DNA from: Firm-13 sp964579245
GTDB lineage: Bacteria > Bacillota > Clostridia > Saccharofermentanales > Saccharofermentanaceae
Assembly (NCBI GenBank): GCA_964579245.1
Contig: CAZOFY010000016.1
Coordinates: 1-42,563, forward strand
DNA length: 42,563 bases
Direction: 5' to 3'
Below are positions 6,338 through 15,735 of this stretch, piece after piece. Below the pieces are notes generated by a model. That model was not told where the DNA came from, did not search any database, and saw only the letters and a program-made list of their open reading frames with translations. Numbering within the stretch: position 1 is the stretch's first letter; each line of letters opens with the position of its first letter. The position numbers and the translations under genes are program-made.

Positions 6338-8440
6338 ATGGTTATTCTGCGATATCTGGTAAAGAACATTTTCGAAAAGAAATTTCAGTCCTTTCTCCTG
6401 TTTCTTTCGATTGTAGTGGCAGCGACGTTGGTTTTTTCTTCCCTGACTGTCACGCAAACGATGCAGGAACTGAATATGGAGATGGTCAGAAGTGAAGTGG
6501 GAAACTCGGACATCATCATCGAACCGATAAACGAGTTGGATGCTTTTGAAGTAGACACTGCTCCGCTCACAAAGATAGGGGACTCTTGCGAGTATGTACT
6601 TGAAGTCTTGAAGTCTCATGCTCTGTACGGTGCATCTGTTGAAGAAGAGGAGTACTTCGCAACCTGGGGTGCGGACATCCAGACACTATCCAAATTCACT
6701 GAACTGACATTTGTCGGTGATGCTCCTGAATCTTTGGCTGAGGACGAGGTGATTCTAAGCGAGAAGACCGCTGATCGCCTTGGGTATAAGGTTGGAGATG
6801 AGATCGATCTGAACGTCCATTTACATCCGGGAACGTATAAAATAGTCGCTCTGTGTCAGTCTAAAGGAATTTTTATCGACGAGGCACATGTTGCGGTCAT
6901 GATTATGAACAGAGATCGTCTCTATGAGATTTTCGAGACAAATGGCGTACCGAATACTGTCTTTCTCGGATTGAAGGATGGCGTGGCGAAGGAGGAAATT
7001 ATCGAAAAGCTTTCGCCGCAGTATTCGAGATGTGTTGTTGAAGATTCGTCCACACGTACCAGCTCGAATTCAACAGATTCATCGGTATCCTTCATTGTGG
7101 TGTCGCTCTTTGCGGTTCTTGTCAGTGCATTCATTATCTATACATCCTATCGTGTCATTACAACGGAGAGGCTACCCGTGATCGGAACGTTCCGGAGCGT
7201 CGGCGCGACGAAAAAAAGCATGACTCTAATCTACTTAGCCGAGAGTGCGAGTATCGGAGCCATAGGAGGTATTGCGGGAATTTTACTGGGCATTCCGTCA
7301 TCCGTCGGTATTCTTTCCGTGAATGCACCTTCCTGGATTACGGATGTCGCCTCATCTCTTCAGTTCAATCCGGTGTATATCGCCGCGACATTTGTCTTTG
7401 CCGTTCTGTTGTCTGTCTTAAGTTCCGCTGTTCCGATCATTACCAGTTCCGGACGCCCTCTGAAGGAGGTTCTTCTCGGGGTAGACCGGGAACAAAAGGA
7501 GAGCGGTATAGCCGGATTGATAGTCGGCGTGATACTTATTCTGGTTGCAATAGTATCTCCTCCTTTCTTGCCGAAAGAGATGATCGCAGCAATCGTTTCC
7601 AACTCAATCGCCATGACGGCGGGGCTTGTCGGGATTATCCTGTTGATTCCTATGACATGTCGGGTTTTCGGTACTCTGATGCTCAGAATCGGGATGTCCT
7701 CGAAGGCAAACACGCTTGCGATTGCTGCCGGCAATATTCGCGGGAATCGAAGTCTTCTCAACAACACGATTCTGACAGCCATCAGCCTTTCCAGTTTGAT
7801 TTTCATCTATACCCTAAGCGGATCCTTGACCCAGGAACTGGATCGTATGTACGACGAGACGACGAAATTTGATATATATCTTGTCTATACCCATGCCAAA
7901 GACGAGGATATCTCAAATCTCGCTCAACATCCCGGCGTGTCAGAAGTCAGTGCAACCCGTGAGATGGAACAGGTCCCCGTATCCGGTGCATCTACGCCAA
8001 TATCCAATGTTTACGGAATACAAAGTGACAGTTTCTTTGATTTTTTGAAGTTTGACTTCCGGGAAAATCGTGACGAAGCGGTCCGCAGAATGAACGATGA
8101 GCGCGGCATTATCCTCGCGTCAAGAATGGCTGAAACGCTCGGCGTCAAAGAGGGAGACCGTCTGACTCTGACAATAGGTACAACACCAACGGAGTATACC
8201 GTTTGCGTGACACCTCTCGGAGAATACAAGGTCAAGGAAAAGCTCTACGAGCTTGAGACATCGCTTCCCGAAGACCGGTTCATCCGTGTGAGCCGCTCTT
8301 TCATCGTTAATATTGAAAATGTCAGTCAGATCGTTCCGTGGTTCGGCCGGCGGCTGGTACTGCGGTTTGGAAATACAAAACTGGAAGTCGAGGTATCGAA
8401 GAATTATTCGACCGCATTCAAAGACTTTCTCGGACTGTAG
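6338..8440 (+). CDS. FtsX-type ABC permease fused in frame to a LytTR DNA-binding domain (probable chimera)
   Basis: Residues 1 to about 620 are a two-module FtsX/MacB-like permease: an N-terminal helix (about 17-40), a first extracellular domain, three helices (about 250-365), two or three more (390-500), and most of a second extracellular domain ending near TLTIGTTPTEYTV. The final three-helix FtsX module is missing. Instead, from about residue 622 the frame continues as the C-terminal part of a LytTR domain (GEYKVKEKLYELE, RFIRVSRSFIVNIENVSQI, VSKNYSTAFKDFLGL). A LytTR domain binds DNA in the cytosol, but the predicted topology would put it outside the cell. The next gene is DUF3021, the usual partner of LytTR regulators. 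A deletion joining a permease gene to a downstream lytTR gene, or an assembly join, explains all of this. No cognate ATPase lies nearby. RBS GAGGAG at 6324-6329. Confidence 0.8.
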   Translation: MVILRYLVKNIFEKKFQSFLLFLSIVVAATLVFSSLTVTQTMQELNMEMVRSEVGNSDIIIEPINELDAFEVDTAPLTKIGDSCEYVLEVLKSHALYGASVEEEEYFATWGADIQTLSKFTELTFVGDAPESLAEDEVILSEKTADRLGYKVGDEIDLNVHLHPGTYKIVALCQSKGIFIDEAHVAVMIMNRDRLYEIFETNGVPNTVFLGLKDGVAKEEIIEKLSPQYSRCVVEDSSTRTSSNSTDSSVSFIVVSLFAVLVSAFIIYTSYRVITTERLPVIGTFRSVGATKKSMTLIYLAESASIGAIGGIAGILLGIPSSVGILSVNAPSWITDVASSLQFNPVYIAATFVFAVLLSVLSSAVPIITSSGRPLKEVLLGVDREQKESGIAGLIVGVILILVAIVSPPFLPKEMIAAIVSNSIAMTAGLVGIILLIPMTCRVFGTLMLRIGMSSKANTLAIAAGNIRGNRSLLNNTILTAISLSSLIFIYTLSGSLTQELDRMYDETTKFDIYLVYTHAKDEDISNLAQHPGVSEVSATREMEQVPVSGASTPISNVYGIQSDSFFDFLKFDFRENRDEAVRRMNDERGIILASRMAETLGVKEGDRLTLTIGTTPTEYTVCVTPLGEYKVKEKLYELETSLPEDRFIRVSRSFIVNIENVSQIVPWFGRRLVLRFGNTKLEVEVSKNYSTAFKDFLGL

Positions 8441-8448
8441 GAGGAAAC

Positions 8449-8910
8449 ATGTACCGGTTAAAGATGCTCCTGATCAATCTCCTCATATGCGGCGTCGTCG
8501 GTTCCCTGATGCAATCGACGTGGGCGTTGGTTTCAGGGGATTGGGAGAGTTTCAACTTTGAGGCACTGCGTGACATGTCAATCATCAGTGGTCTTGTCGG
8601 TACGGTGTGCATGTTTATCGTGTTTACCGTAACACTTTCTGTGAAAGCGACCAAGCCTGCCGTGACAGGAATCAACATGGCGATTTGCCTGGCACTAACC
8701 ATCTTGATTTATGTCGTGACTGGAATCTCCAGGAATATCTGGTCGCTGGATCTCAAGTGGTTGATCATCCTTGCCTTAAGTGAGACGACAACGTTTCTTT
8801 TAACCAGACACTGGTATAACAAGATCCGATTCTATAACCGACAGCTTGATGAGAAGAAGAAATCTCTGACATACGCAGGCACACAGGACAAGACGATTGA
8901 CAAATCATGA
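8449..8910 (+). CDS. DUF3021-type membrane protein, partner of a LytTR regulator
   Basis: 153 aa with four hydrophobic helices (about residues 5-27, 43-65, 73-93, 100-120) and a charged cytosolic tail containing YNRQLDEKKKSL. Small four-helix proteins of this type are encoded right after LytTR regulators in many Firmicutes and act as membrane-bound antagonists of the regulator. The start at 8449 follows AGGAGGAA (8439-8446), which overlaps the stop codon of the LytTR-containing frame, so the two are translated together. That is the layout expected for a lytTR-DUF3021 pair and supports the view that the upstream gene's 3' end came from a lytTR gene. The family call rests on helix pattern, size, tail and context. 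Confidence 0.65.
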   Translation: MYRLKMLLINLLICGVVGSLMQSTWALVSGDWESFNFEALRDMSIISGLVGTVCMFIVFTVTLSVKATKPAVTGINMAICLALTILIYVVTGISRNIWSLDLKWLIILALSETTTFLLTRHWYNKIRFYNRQLDEKKKSLTYAGTQDKTIDKS

Positions 8911-8970
8911 ATGGTTGATGATGATCTTCTCCTGCCCGGACCTCCCGGCCTTTAGGGACAGCAGAAATAC

Positions 8971-9804
8971 TCAGAACAGCTCGCGTATCTGACTAATGGT
9001 TGCTATTGCTTGCTCGTAGCCGTGCTGATAATTGGCACGGATCTGATCTAAGTCCTTCTCCATATTATCCAAAGCGTATGAGGGGCGCAGAACAATTGCT
9101 TTGCCCTCGGCTTCCAGCTTCTCGCAGAGAGCGAGCTCCTCGTTGTAGCGTAAATGACGTGTCTTCAGAACATCGACAAGTTTCGGATACTGTTTGCCGA
9201 GAAAGCGGATTACGAGGTCGTAACTCTTCTCATACTCCTTCTGAAAACCGGCGGGCTGGGTTAGAATGATCAGATTTTTCTCGTTACCGTCATGTATCGC
9301 CTTTACAACGGGGATTGCGTCACTCAGGCCTCCGTCGTAATACTTTCTACCCTTCCAATCGACGACAGGGAAAAGAAGCGGCAAGGCACAGGTAGCGCGC
9401 AGAATAGTACACGCGCGATCCATTTCCTTACAGTCCAGATACTCTGCCTCGCCGGTGACGGCATTTGTTCCTACGGCAAGGACAGTACCCTGATACTTGG
9501 AAAAGGCATCCCAATCAAAGGGGACAAGCCGGTTGGGGATCTCGTTAAAAATAAAATCGATACCGAACAGGCTGCGATATTTCAGATAATTACGCCGGCC
9601 GACGTACCGGCCGTCAAGACGATACTTTAACAGAACCTCGAGATTTCTGCCCTTCTGACGGGAGATATAAGATATACCGTTGGCAATACCGGCGGAAACG
9701 CCGATGCAGTAAGGAAACTCAATTCCCTGGTCCAATAAGGCGTCCATAGCGCCTGCAGTAAAAATGGCGCGGAGAGTCCCGCCCTCCAGTATTAGTCCCG
9801 GCAT
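8971..9804 (-). CDS. Patatin-like phospholipase
   Basis: A 277-aa cytosolic serine lipase of the patatin family (YjjU-like). Seen: the N-terminal glycine-rich oxyanion loop LEGGTLRAIFTAG, the nucleophile motif GVSAG at about residue 37 and the catalytic Asp in YYDGGLSDAIPV at about residue 157, which together form the Ser-Asp dyad of patatins. The likely activity is acyl hydrolysis of phospholipids or other lipids. The ATG at 9804 is preceded by AAGGAG, overlapping the stop codon of the upstream membrane protein, so it is the second gene of a two-gene operon. No signal peptide. The partner suggests a role in envelope lipid turnover, but that is only inference. Confidence 0.88.
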   Translation of the reverse strand: MPGLILEGGTLRAIFTAGAMDALLDQGIEFPYCIGVSAGIANGISYISRQKGRNLEVLLKYRLDGRYVGRRNYLKYRSLFGIDFIFNEIPNRLVPFDWDAFSKYQGTVLAVGTNAVTGEAEYLDCKEMDRACTILRATCALPLLFPVVDWKGRKYYDGGLSDAIPVVKAIHDGNEKNLIILTQPAGFQKEYEKSYDLVIRFLGKQYPKLVDVLKTRHLRYNEELALCEKLEAEGKAIVLRPSYALDNMEKDLDQIRANYQHGYEQAIATISQIRELF

Positions 9805-9814
9805 AGATTACTCC

Positions 9815-11782
9815 TTAGTCGGTCTCTTTCTCAAAGGTATACACCCTGAGAAGACCGATGTTATTTTCCACGGTGAAAGAGTCTGTTGTTCTGTAGCCCC
9901 TCCGCTCAATATCTTCCAGATAGGTAAGGTCAATATGATTGGTCGTCATCAGATAGAAGTGATCCGGCAGATTGAGATCATCCTTTCCATTCAACAGATC
10001 CAATCCGAGAATCCGGAATCTGGGAACAAAAGCGCCTTCGATATGATTCTCATAGGTTCGACGTTGTGCCGCCGGATCCCAATAGATCGGGTGATCTGTT
10101 TGCAAAGGGTCGCCCATGAGGTAGATCTCCATATACTCATACATGACGTAGGCGATGACATCATCTTCCTTAATATCCATTTTCTTCAGAGCTTCATTTG
10201 TGAGATCATCCGCATAGGTATACAGCTGGTTGTGCGCGAACATATCGGATACGATATCGAGATACTCCAATGTTGCATACCATTTTGTCGTCGGAGAATA
10301 AATGGTATGTGTCCCGAGGTCAAGACGATGGCAAGTGAGCCGGATCGAGGGATCGAGCTCGGCGTAGCACTGACCGATAAACAGAGCGGCGATTACGGAC
10401 AGCAGACCGACGGAAACTCTCACTTTTTGTGTGAAAAGCGTCAGTGCCCAGACGCTGACGATTGCGGCCGGAAAAGCGACGCAGACCGCATAGCGAGGAC
10501 AAAGATGCGTGATGAACAGGCACGAAAAGAAAAAGTAAATATAGGTACTGGCGGAAATTCCAATGACGACCGGTACGTTGAAATCAACGGAAACAGCCGG
10601 ACTTTTCTGAGCGGCGTTGCCGGATCTTCTCCGTGCCCGATATCCGCGAATCAACACAAAGGCAGCAGCCGCAGCCCCAAGAAGCAGAGGAATCCAGAAG
10701 AAATTATAGACGAGAAGCTGTAAAGCTCTTGCAAGGATATAAGGCGCATTGAAGCCGAAGCAATGGATTCCGCTACTGTCCCAGCGCAGGGGCGATTGAG
10801 ATGTCACCGAGGAAGCGAAGGTCAGATTGCCCTGCGTCAGGAAGTAGACGGCATAGGCAATCGGAACCAGTCCGTACAGCAGAAGATTCTTGGGCCACAT
10901 CAGCCGGAATGCCTTTCGAAAAAACCCCTTGCCCGGGCTGAGAAGAATTTGCATGAAGAAGGCGGTCAGGAGGAAGGAAGCCGCGAACAGAATGCCGGGC
11001 TCTTTTGAGAAACAGACAAGAAGAGCGGTAAACATACCCAGAATATGCCAGTTTTTCTGAAATGACCAAACCAGGATAATGAAGAAAAGGGTCAAATAGT
11101 AATCGGGATTTGTGTAGGAGAAAAGTCCGAGAACATAGGGATTGAAAGCAAAAAGGGCTACTCCCAGTGCCCGGTGGATCGGGTTTGCTCTCGGAACAAG
11201 AACTCCGATGATCTCATAAAGACAAAGAAACGATACGATAGTCAAGGGCAACGTGACAATATATACGCCGATATTCTTCATCGGGAAAAGCATTTCACCG
11301 GCCCCGATCCAGAAAGTTGCGCCCTGAGTCGGATGTGTGGAAAGCGCAAAGGATTGCAACAGAGAGCCCGGATCAAACTGAAATGTCTTTGTCGCGGTGA
11401 TCAATTGCGTGTAATACAATCCGGCGTCATAGCGTGCAATATTGTCGAACTGTAACAAGGCCAGAATAGAAAAAATCGTGACAACAATAAGCAGCGGAAC
11501 GCGCGGAAGAAAGGAATCACGGAGAAAAGACCGCCCCGATGAACCGATTTTTGGGGAAGACTTCTTTTCGCGAAGGAAAAAGAGAATCGCAGCAGAGGCA
11601 CACAGAGCAAATCCGCCGTTCAGGAAGACAGCGATCAGTATTGCGGCAGCCGGTGCGAGATTAAGAAAACCGCGATAGGAAAGTGCCGCGTTATAAAAAA
11701 AAGCAAAATAGAAAAAAATGATGGCAAGCTGCGTGAAGAATGGAGAGCTCGAAGTACCGGCAGCCTTCTTTTCCGTAAGCAT
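9815..11782 (-). CDS. GT-C-type membrane glycosyltransferase (ArnT/PMT-like)
   Basis: 655 aa with about a dozen hydrophobic helices spread over the first 470 residues and a soluble C-terminal part of about 180 residues. After the second or third helix comes NIARYDAGLYYTQL (Asp near residue 118), which resembles the catalytic acidic loop of GT-C enzymes that take sugars from polyprenyl-phosphate donors. FSYTNPDYYLTLFF further on also fits such loops. The acceptor is unknown: cell-wall polymer, lipid or protein. RBS AAGGAG (11789-11794, minus strand) precedes the start. The gene is divergent from speD and leads the operon with the patatin gene. An unrelated polytopic protein cannot be ruled out, because sequence similarity in this superfamily is weak. 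Confidence 0.65.
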   Translation of the reverse strand: MLTEKKAAGTSSSPFFTQLAIIFFYFAFFYNAALSYRGFLNLAPAAAILIAVFLNGGFALCASAAILFFLREKKSSPKIGSSGRSFLRDSFLPRVPLLIVVTIFSILALLQFDNIARYDAGLYYTQLITATKTFQFDPGSLLQSFALSTHPTQGATFWIGAGEMLFPMKNIGVYIVTLPLTIVSFLCLYEIIGVLVPRANPIHRALGVALFAFNPYVLGLFSYTNPDYYLTLFFIILVWSFQKNWHILGMFTALLVCFSKEPGILFAASFLLTAFFMQILLSPGKGFFRKAFRLMWPKNLLLYGLVPIAYAVYFLTQGNLTFASSVTSQSPLRWDSSGIHCFGFNAPYILARALQLLVYNFFWIPLLLGAAAAAFVLIRGYRARRRSGNAAQKSPAVSVDFNVPVVIGISASTYIYFFFSCLFITHLCPRYAVCVAFPAAIVSVWALTLFTQKVRVSVGLLSVIAALFIGQCYAELDPSIRLTCHRLDLGTHTIYSPTTKWYATLEYLDIVSDMFAHNQLYTYADDLTNEALKKMDIKEDDVIAYVMYEYMEIYLMGDPLQTDHPIYWDPAAQRRTYENHIEGAFVPRFRILGLDLLNGKDDLNLPDHFYLMTTNHIDLTYLEDIERRGYRTTDSFTVENNIGLLRVYTFEKETD

Positions 11783-11924
11783 AGATGAGCTCCTTGAAAG
11801 AAAAAATAGAACACATCAACAATAAACGATATCCGTTGTTTTGGCAAGAAAACCGGGCTGGGGCGAAGGGTGACGGCGAGAGACGCCGCCAGGGGGGTGC
11901 AAGGAATGAAAATCCTGAAAAGCA

Positions 11925-11953
11925 TTGACATTCTTATGTTTTCCTCGTACTAT
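11925..11953 (+). promoter_or_regulatory. Sigma-A-type promoter of the polyamine operon
   Basis: TTGACA at 11925-11930, a 17-base spacer, and TACTAT at 11948-11953, about 40 bases before the speD start. The -35 is a perfect consensus. Confidence 0.8.
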
Positions 11954-11993
11954 CCGATTTGGATATTTCTTTATTTTTCCCAGAAAGGTTGTG

Positions 11994-12809
11994 ATGTTAG
12001 GGTTGGAAAAAAAGCTGACATTATACGGCTTTAACAACCTCACCAAAACACTTAGCTTCAACATCTACGATGTTTGCTATGCAAAAAGTGAGAGAGAACA
12101 GAGAGACTATATTGCATATGTAGACGAACAGTATAATTCTGAGCGTCTGACCAAGATCCTTTGCGACGTCACGGAGATGATCGGCGCTCATGTTTTGAAT
12201 ATATCGAAGCAGGACTATGACCCACAAGGGGCATCTGTCACGCTTCTCGTAACCGAGGAAATGATGCCGGACGATTTTATCGATGACTCCTGCAACCGGG
12301 GCCGATCAGCTGGGCTTACCCTGAAGGACTCGATTGCCGGACATCTCGACAAGAGTCACCTGACTGTCCACACCTATCCCGAGTATCACCCGGATAACTC
12401 AATCGCGACATTTCGAGTCGATATCGATGTATCGACTTGCGGGAAGATATCTCCTCTGAATACCCTCGATTATCTGATCAGCAGCTTTGACTCGGATATT
12501 ATGACGATTGATTACCGTGTTCGCGGCTTTACGCGCGACGTAAACGGCAAGAAGCTTTTTATTGATCACGATATCACATCTATTCAGGATTATATCGACG
12601 ACAAGACCCTGGAAACCTATGACGCCATCGACGTTAACGTCTACCAGGCCAATATTTTTCATACCAAGATGCTGATCAAGGAGCTCGAACTTCAGAACTA
12701 CTTGTTCAACAAGGACGTTCGCGAACTCGCTCCGAAACAGAGGCTTGCCATCACAAACAGCCTCCGCCGAGAAATGATCGAGATTTTCAGCGGTATGAAT
12801 ATTTACTGA
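11994..12809 (+). CDS. speD: S-adenosylmethionine decarboxylase proenzyme, E. coli type
   Basis: Makes decarboxylated SAM, the aminopropyl donor for spermidine synthesis. It closely resembles the long (about 264 aa) gammaproteobacterial SpeD, not the short 120-aa Bacillus form: YGFNNLTKTLSFNIYDVCYAK near the N-terminus, the self-cleavage site in LDKSHLTVHTYPE (chain cut between Lys and Ser, which becomes the pyruvoyl group), then DVSTCGKISPL with the catalytic Cys, and TIDYRVRGFTRD. The ATG at 11994 gives 271 aa and follows AGAAAGG; a GTG at 11991 is possible. It is the first gene of the operon, behind a strong promoter, with the decarboxylase gene 23 bases downstream. Confidence 0.95.
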   Translation: MLGLEKKLTLYGFNNLTKTLSFNIYDVCYAKSEREQRDYIAYVDEQYNSERLTKILCDVTEMIGAHVLNISKQDYDPQGASVTLLVTEEMMPDDFIDDSCNRGRSAGLTLKDSIAGHLDKSHLTVHTYPEYHPDNSIATFRVDIDVSTCGKISPLNTLDYLISSFDSDIMTIDYRVRGFTRDVNGKKLFIDHDITSIQDYIDDKTLETYDAIDVNVYQANIFHTKMLIKELELQNYLFNKDVRELAPKQRLAITNSLRREMIEIFSGMNIY

Positions 12810-12832
12810 TCCACCTATAAGGAGGCATGCGT

Positions 12833-14305
12833 ATGCACGCTTTTTCCTCGGGAAATGACGGCAATCCACAGTCCCGCGCACCGATTTATGAGGCACTTCA
12901 AGAGTACAAAACGATGCGAGTTGTTCCGTTTGATGTGCCGGGCCACAAGCAGGGCCGCGGAAATCCGGAGCTGACGGAATTCTTGGGCAAGGCTTGTCTT
13001 TCCGTCGATGTGAATTCCATGAAGCTGCTCGATAACCTGTGTCACCCTGTGTCCGTCATTCGCGACGCGGAGATGCTGGCTGCCGAGGCATTCGGCGCCA
13101 AACACGCGTTTTTTATTGTAAACGGCACGACAGCGGCGGTTCAGGCGATGATCCTGTCGGTATGCCGTCCGGGTGACGAGATCATTCTTCCGCGCAACGT
13201 ACACCGCAGCGCAATCAACGCCCTTGTCTTGTGCGGCGCGGTGCCCGTATATGTGAATCCTGGAGTTGACAAAGAGCTCGGCATTCCGCTCGGGATGGCC
13301 CTCTGCGATGTTGAACGCGCGATCCGTGAACACCCGAACGCCAAGGCTGTTATGGTCAATAATCCAACCTATTACGGTGTTTGCTCGAACCTTCGGGAGA
13401 TCGTGAAGCTGGCGCATGCAGCCGGCATGAAGGTTCTGGCCGACGAGGCACACGGGACCCATTTCTCCTTCTCGGAAGAACTGCCGATATCTGCGATGAA
13501 AGCCGGAGCCGACCTTGCCTCCGTAAGCATGCATAAGACCGGCGGATCGCTGACACAGAGCTCTTTTCTGCTCGTCGGGCAGGGAGAAAAGGAAGGCCAT
13601 ATCAGGCAGATTCTGAACCTGACGCAGACGACCAGTGCGTCGTATTTACTGCTGTCGTCCCTCGATCTTTCGCGTCGGAACCTTGCGCAGAACGGGAAGG
13701 AGATTTTCCGGGAGGTCGTCCGCCTGGCGGATTACGGCCGGCGGGAGATCAACAAGATCGGCGGATATTATGCATTTTCGAAGGAGCGAATCGATCAGGA
13801 TACGTTCTTTGACTTTGACACAACGAAGCTGTCCGTGTTTACCCGGTCGATCGGACTGACGGGCGTCGAGGTCTATGACCTTCTGCGCGATGACTATGGC
13901 ATCCAGATCGAATTCGGTGATCTAGGAAATATCCTGGCTGTAATTTCTGTCGGAGACAGAGAGAGAGAACTTGAAAGACTTGTGAGCGCGCTGTCGGAGA
14001 TTAAGAGAAGATATGCCCGTGACCCGGAGGGGCTTCTGGATCATGAGTATATTCACCCGCAAGTGGTGATGACTCCGCAGGAAGCTTTCTACACGGCGAA
14101 GACCTCGTTTTCGTTGGAGGACTGTGTCGGACGCATTGCGGCGGAATCGGTCATGTGCTATCCGCCGGGTATCCCGATTGTCGCCCCGGGTGAACGAATC
14201 ACGAAAGAAATTATCGAGTACATCGTTTATGCACAGGAGAAGGGAAGCTTCATGACAGGAACCGAAGACAAGGATGTCAAAGAGATCTGTGTCGTCAATG
14301 CCTGA
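12833..14305 (+). CDS. speA: PLP-dependent Orn/Lys/Arg decarboxylase, probably arginine decarboxylase
   Basis: 490 aa of the fold-type I Orn/Lys/Arg decarboxylase family. Seen: VPFDVPGHKQGRG near the N-terminus, FFIVNGTTAAVQAMI, LADEAHGTHFSF with the Asp that contacts the PLP ring nitrogen, and SVSMHKTGGSLTQSS with the Schiff-base lysine (HK). The start at 12833 follows AAGGAGG (12819-12825); the ATG at 12827 is too close to it. Placement between speD and speE means its product should feed spermidine synthesis. Bacillus SpeA of this family makes agmatine, which then needs an agmatinase, and no speB is present here. A specificity for ornithine or lysine cannot be excluded from sequence. Confidence 0.88.
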   Translation: MHAFSSGNDGNPQSRAPIYEALQEYKTMRVVPFDVPGHKQGRGNPELTEFLGKACLSVDVNSMKLLDNLCHPVSVIRDAEMLAAEAFGAKHAFFIVNGTTAAVQAMILSVCRPGDEIILPRNVHRSAINALVLCGAVPVYVNPGVDKELGIPLGMALCDVERAIREHPNAKAVMVNNPTYYGVCSNLREIVKLAHAAGMKVLADEAHGTHFSFSEELPISAMKAGADLASVSMHKTGGSLTQSSFLLVGQGEKEGHIRQILNLTQTTSASYLLLSSLDLSRRNLAQNGKEIFREVVRLADYGRREINKIGGYYAFSKERIDQDTFFDFDTTKLSVFTRSIGLTGVEVYDLLRDDYGIQIEFGDLGNILAVISVGDRERELERLVSALSEIKRRYARDPEGLLDHEYIHPQVVMTPQEAFYTAKTSFSLEDCVGRIAAESVMCYPPGIPIVAPGERITKEIIEYIVYAQEKGSFMTGTEDKDVKEICVVNA

Positions 14306-14349
14306 TCAGAAGTGAGACATGTGCTGCGCATCAGAATGGAGGACGATAG

Positions 14350-15195
14350 ATGGAACTGTGGTTTACCGAGGAGCATACACCCGATGTGCGTTTCTCGATC
14401 AAGGTTGAGAGAACACTTCACACGGAACAGAGCGATTTTCAAAGGATTGATGTCTTTGAATCCCGGGAATTCGGGCGTTGCCTTACTTTGGACGGACTGA
14501 TGATGGTGACGGAGAAGGACGAATTTGTTTATCATGAGATGATTGTTCACGTACCGATGGCTGTGAATCCGAAGATCCGCAGAGTCCTCGTGATCGGTGC
14601 CGGGGACGGCGGGACGATAAGGGAACTCACACGTTATGAGACAGTAGAGCATATTGATCTTGTCGAGATTGACGAGCGAGTGGTTGCCGTGTCGCGCGAG
14701 TATCTGCCCTCCATAGCCGGTAAGATTGACGATGCACGTGTTCATCATCATTACGAGGATGGTCTGCGCTTCATTCGTGCCTGCGAGAATTGTTATGATC
14801 TGATTATCGTTGATTCGACCGACCCCTTTGGACCCGGAGAGGGCCTTTTTACCAAGGAGTTCTATGGAAATTGCTACAAAGCACTGACCGGTGACGGTAT
14901 ACTCGTCAATCAGAACGAGAGTCCGTATTATGAGAACGACGCAAAAGCGATGCGACGGGCTCACCTTCACATTGCGGCTTTTTTCGAAGTTTGCGCCGCG
15001 TATCAGGCGCATATTCCGACCTATCCGTCCGGACATTGGCTTTTCGGGTTTGCGTCGAAGCGTCTCGATCCTATCCGCGACCTGGATGAGAAGGCGTGGA
15101 ATTCCCTGGGCATCCGGACCAGGTACTACAATACAAGGCTGCACGTCGGATCCTTTGCCTTGCCGACATATGTGAAAGAGCTGCTCGACAGCTAG
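14350..15195 (+). CDS. speE: Polyamine aminopropyltransferase (spermidine synthase)
   Basis: Transfers the aminopropyl group of decarboxylated SAM to putrescine, giving spermidine. 281 aa, the normal length. Seen: the N-terminal beta domain ending in LTLDGLMMVTEKDEF, the nucleotide-binding loop VIGAGDGGTIRELTRY, the ribose-binding acidic residue in HIDLVEIDERV, and the catalytic DSTDPFGPGEGLFT with the putrescine-binding aspartates. GGAGG lies 7 bases before the ATG. It sits third in the operon behind speD and the decarboxylase, 44 bases after the latter. Confidence 0.95.
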   Translation: MELWFTEEHTPDVRFSIKVERTLHTEQSDFQRIDVFESREFGRCLTLDGLMMVTEKDEFVYHEMIVHVPMAVNPKIRRVLVIGAGDGGTIRELTRYETVEHIDLVEIDERVVAVSREYLPSIAGKIDDARVHHHYEDGLRFIRACENCYDLIIVDSTDPFGPGEGLFTKEFYGNCYKALTGDGILVNQNESPYYENDAKAMRRAHLHIAAFFEVCAAYQAHIPTYPSGHWLFGFASKRLDPIRDLDEKAWNSLGIRTRYYNTRLHVGSFALPTYVKELLDS

Positions 15196-15222
15196 TTTCC
15201 TCAGGAAGGACGGAGGGCGTTT

Positions 15223-15735
15223 ATGACCGGTTCAGTAATGACACGCATGATTGAGTACTTTGCAGGGGATAGGAAGAGGATCCATCACGCGATGAAGGTC
15301 TACGGATTTGCCTGCGCGTTGTGGTCGATGGAGGCCGAAAGCAAGGGTCTGTCTCCCGATGATCCTCGTCGACGGACGCTGATGTATGCCGCTATTTTGC
15401 ATGATATCGGTATTATTGAAGCAGCGAATAAACACGGATCGTGTGCCGGAAAATTTCAGGAGGAGGAAGGGCCGGCTGTCGCCGAGGAAATCCTGAAGGA
15501 TTGCGGGGTCGATGAGGAGACGATCCGTCGTGTTTGCTTCTTGATCGGGCATCATCACACCTATCACGCGATCGATGATATCGACTTTCTGATTCTTGTC
15601 GAGGCAGACCTTTTTGTGAATCTTGAAGAGGACGATTTGCCTCCCGAGGACGTACGCGAGGCCAGGAAGAAATGGATGAAGACCAGCGGGAGCGCCGAAC
15701 TTCTGCATTCCGTCTTGCCCGATATACAGGTCTGA
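15223..15735 (+). CDS. HD-domain protein, first of a tandem pair
   Basis: A 170-aa metal-dependent phosphohydrolase-type HD protein. Seen: the first His in RIHHAMKVYGFA, the signature HD in AAILHDIGII, a His-rich GHHHTYHAIDD and the terminal Asp in LVEADLFVNLEED, a complete H-HD-H-D ligand set. HD proteins hydrolyse phosphate esters such as nucleotides, or act as oxygenases; the substrate here is unknown. It starts 27 bases after speE and is probably cotranscribed with the polyamine genes. The next gene is a paralogue, about half identical. A link to polyamine metabolism is inferred only from position. Confidence 0.85.
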   Translation: MTGSVMTRMIEYFAGDRKRIHHAMKVYGFACALWSMEAESKGLSPDDPRRRTLMYAAILHDIGIIEAANKHGSCAGKFQEEEGPAVAEEILKDCGVDEETIRRVCFLIGHHHTYHAIDDIDFLILVEADLFVNLEEDDLPPEDVREARKKWMKTSGSAELLHSVLPDIQV

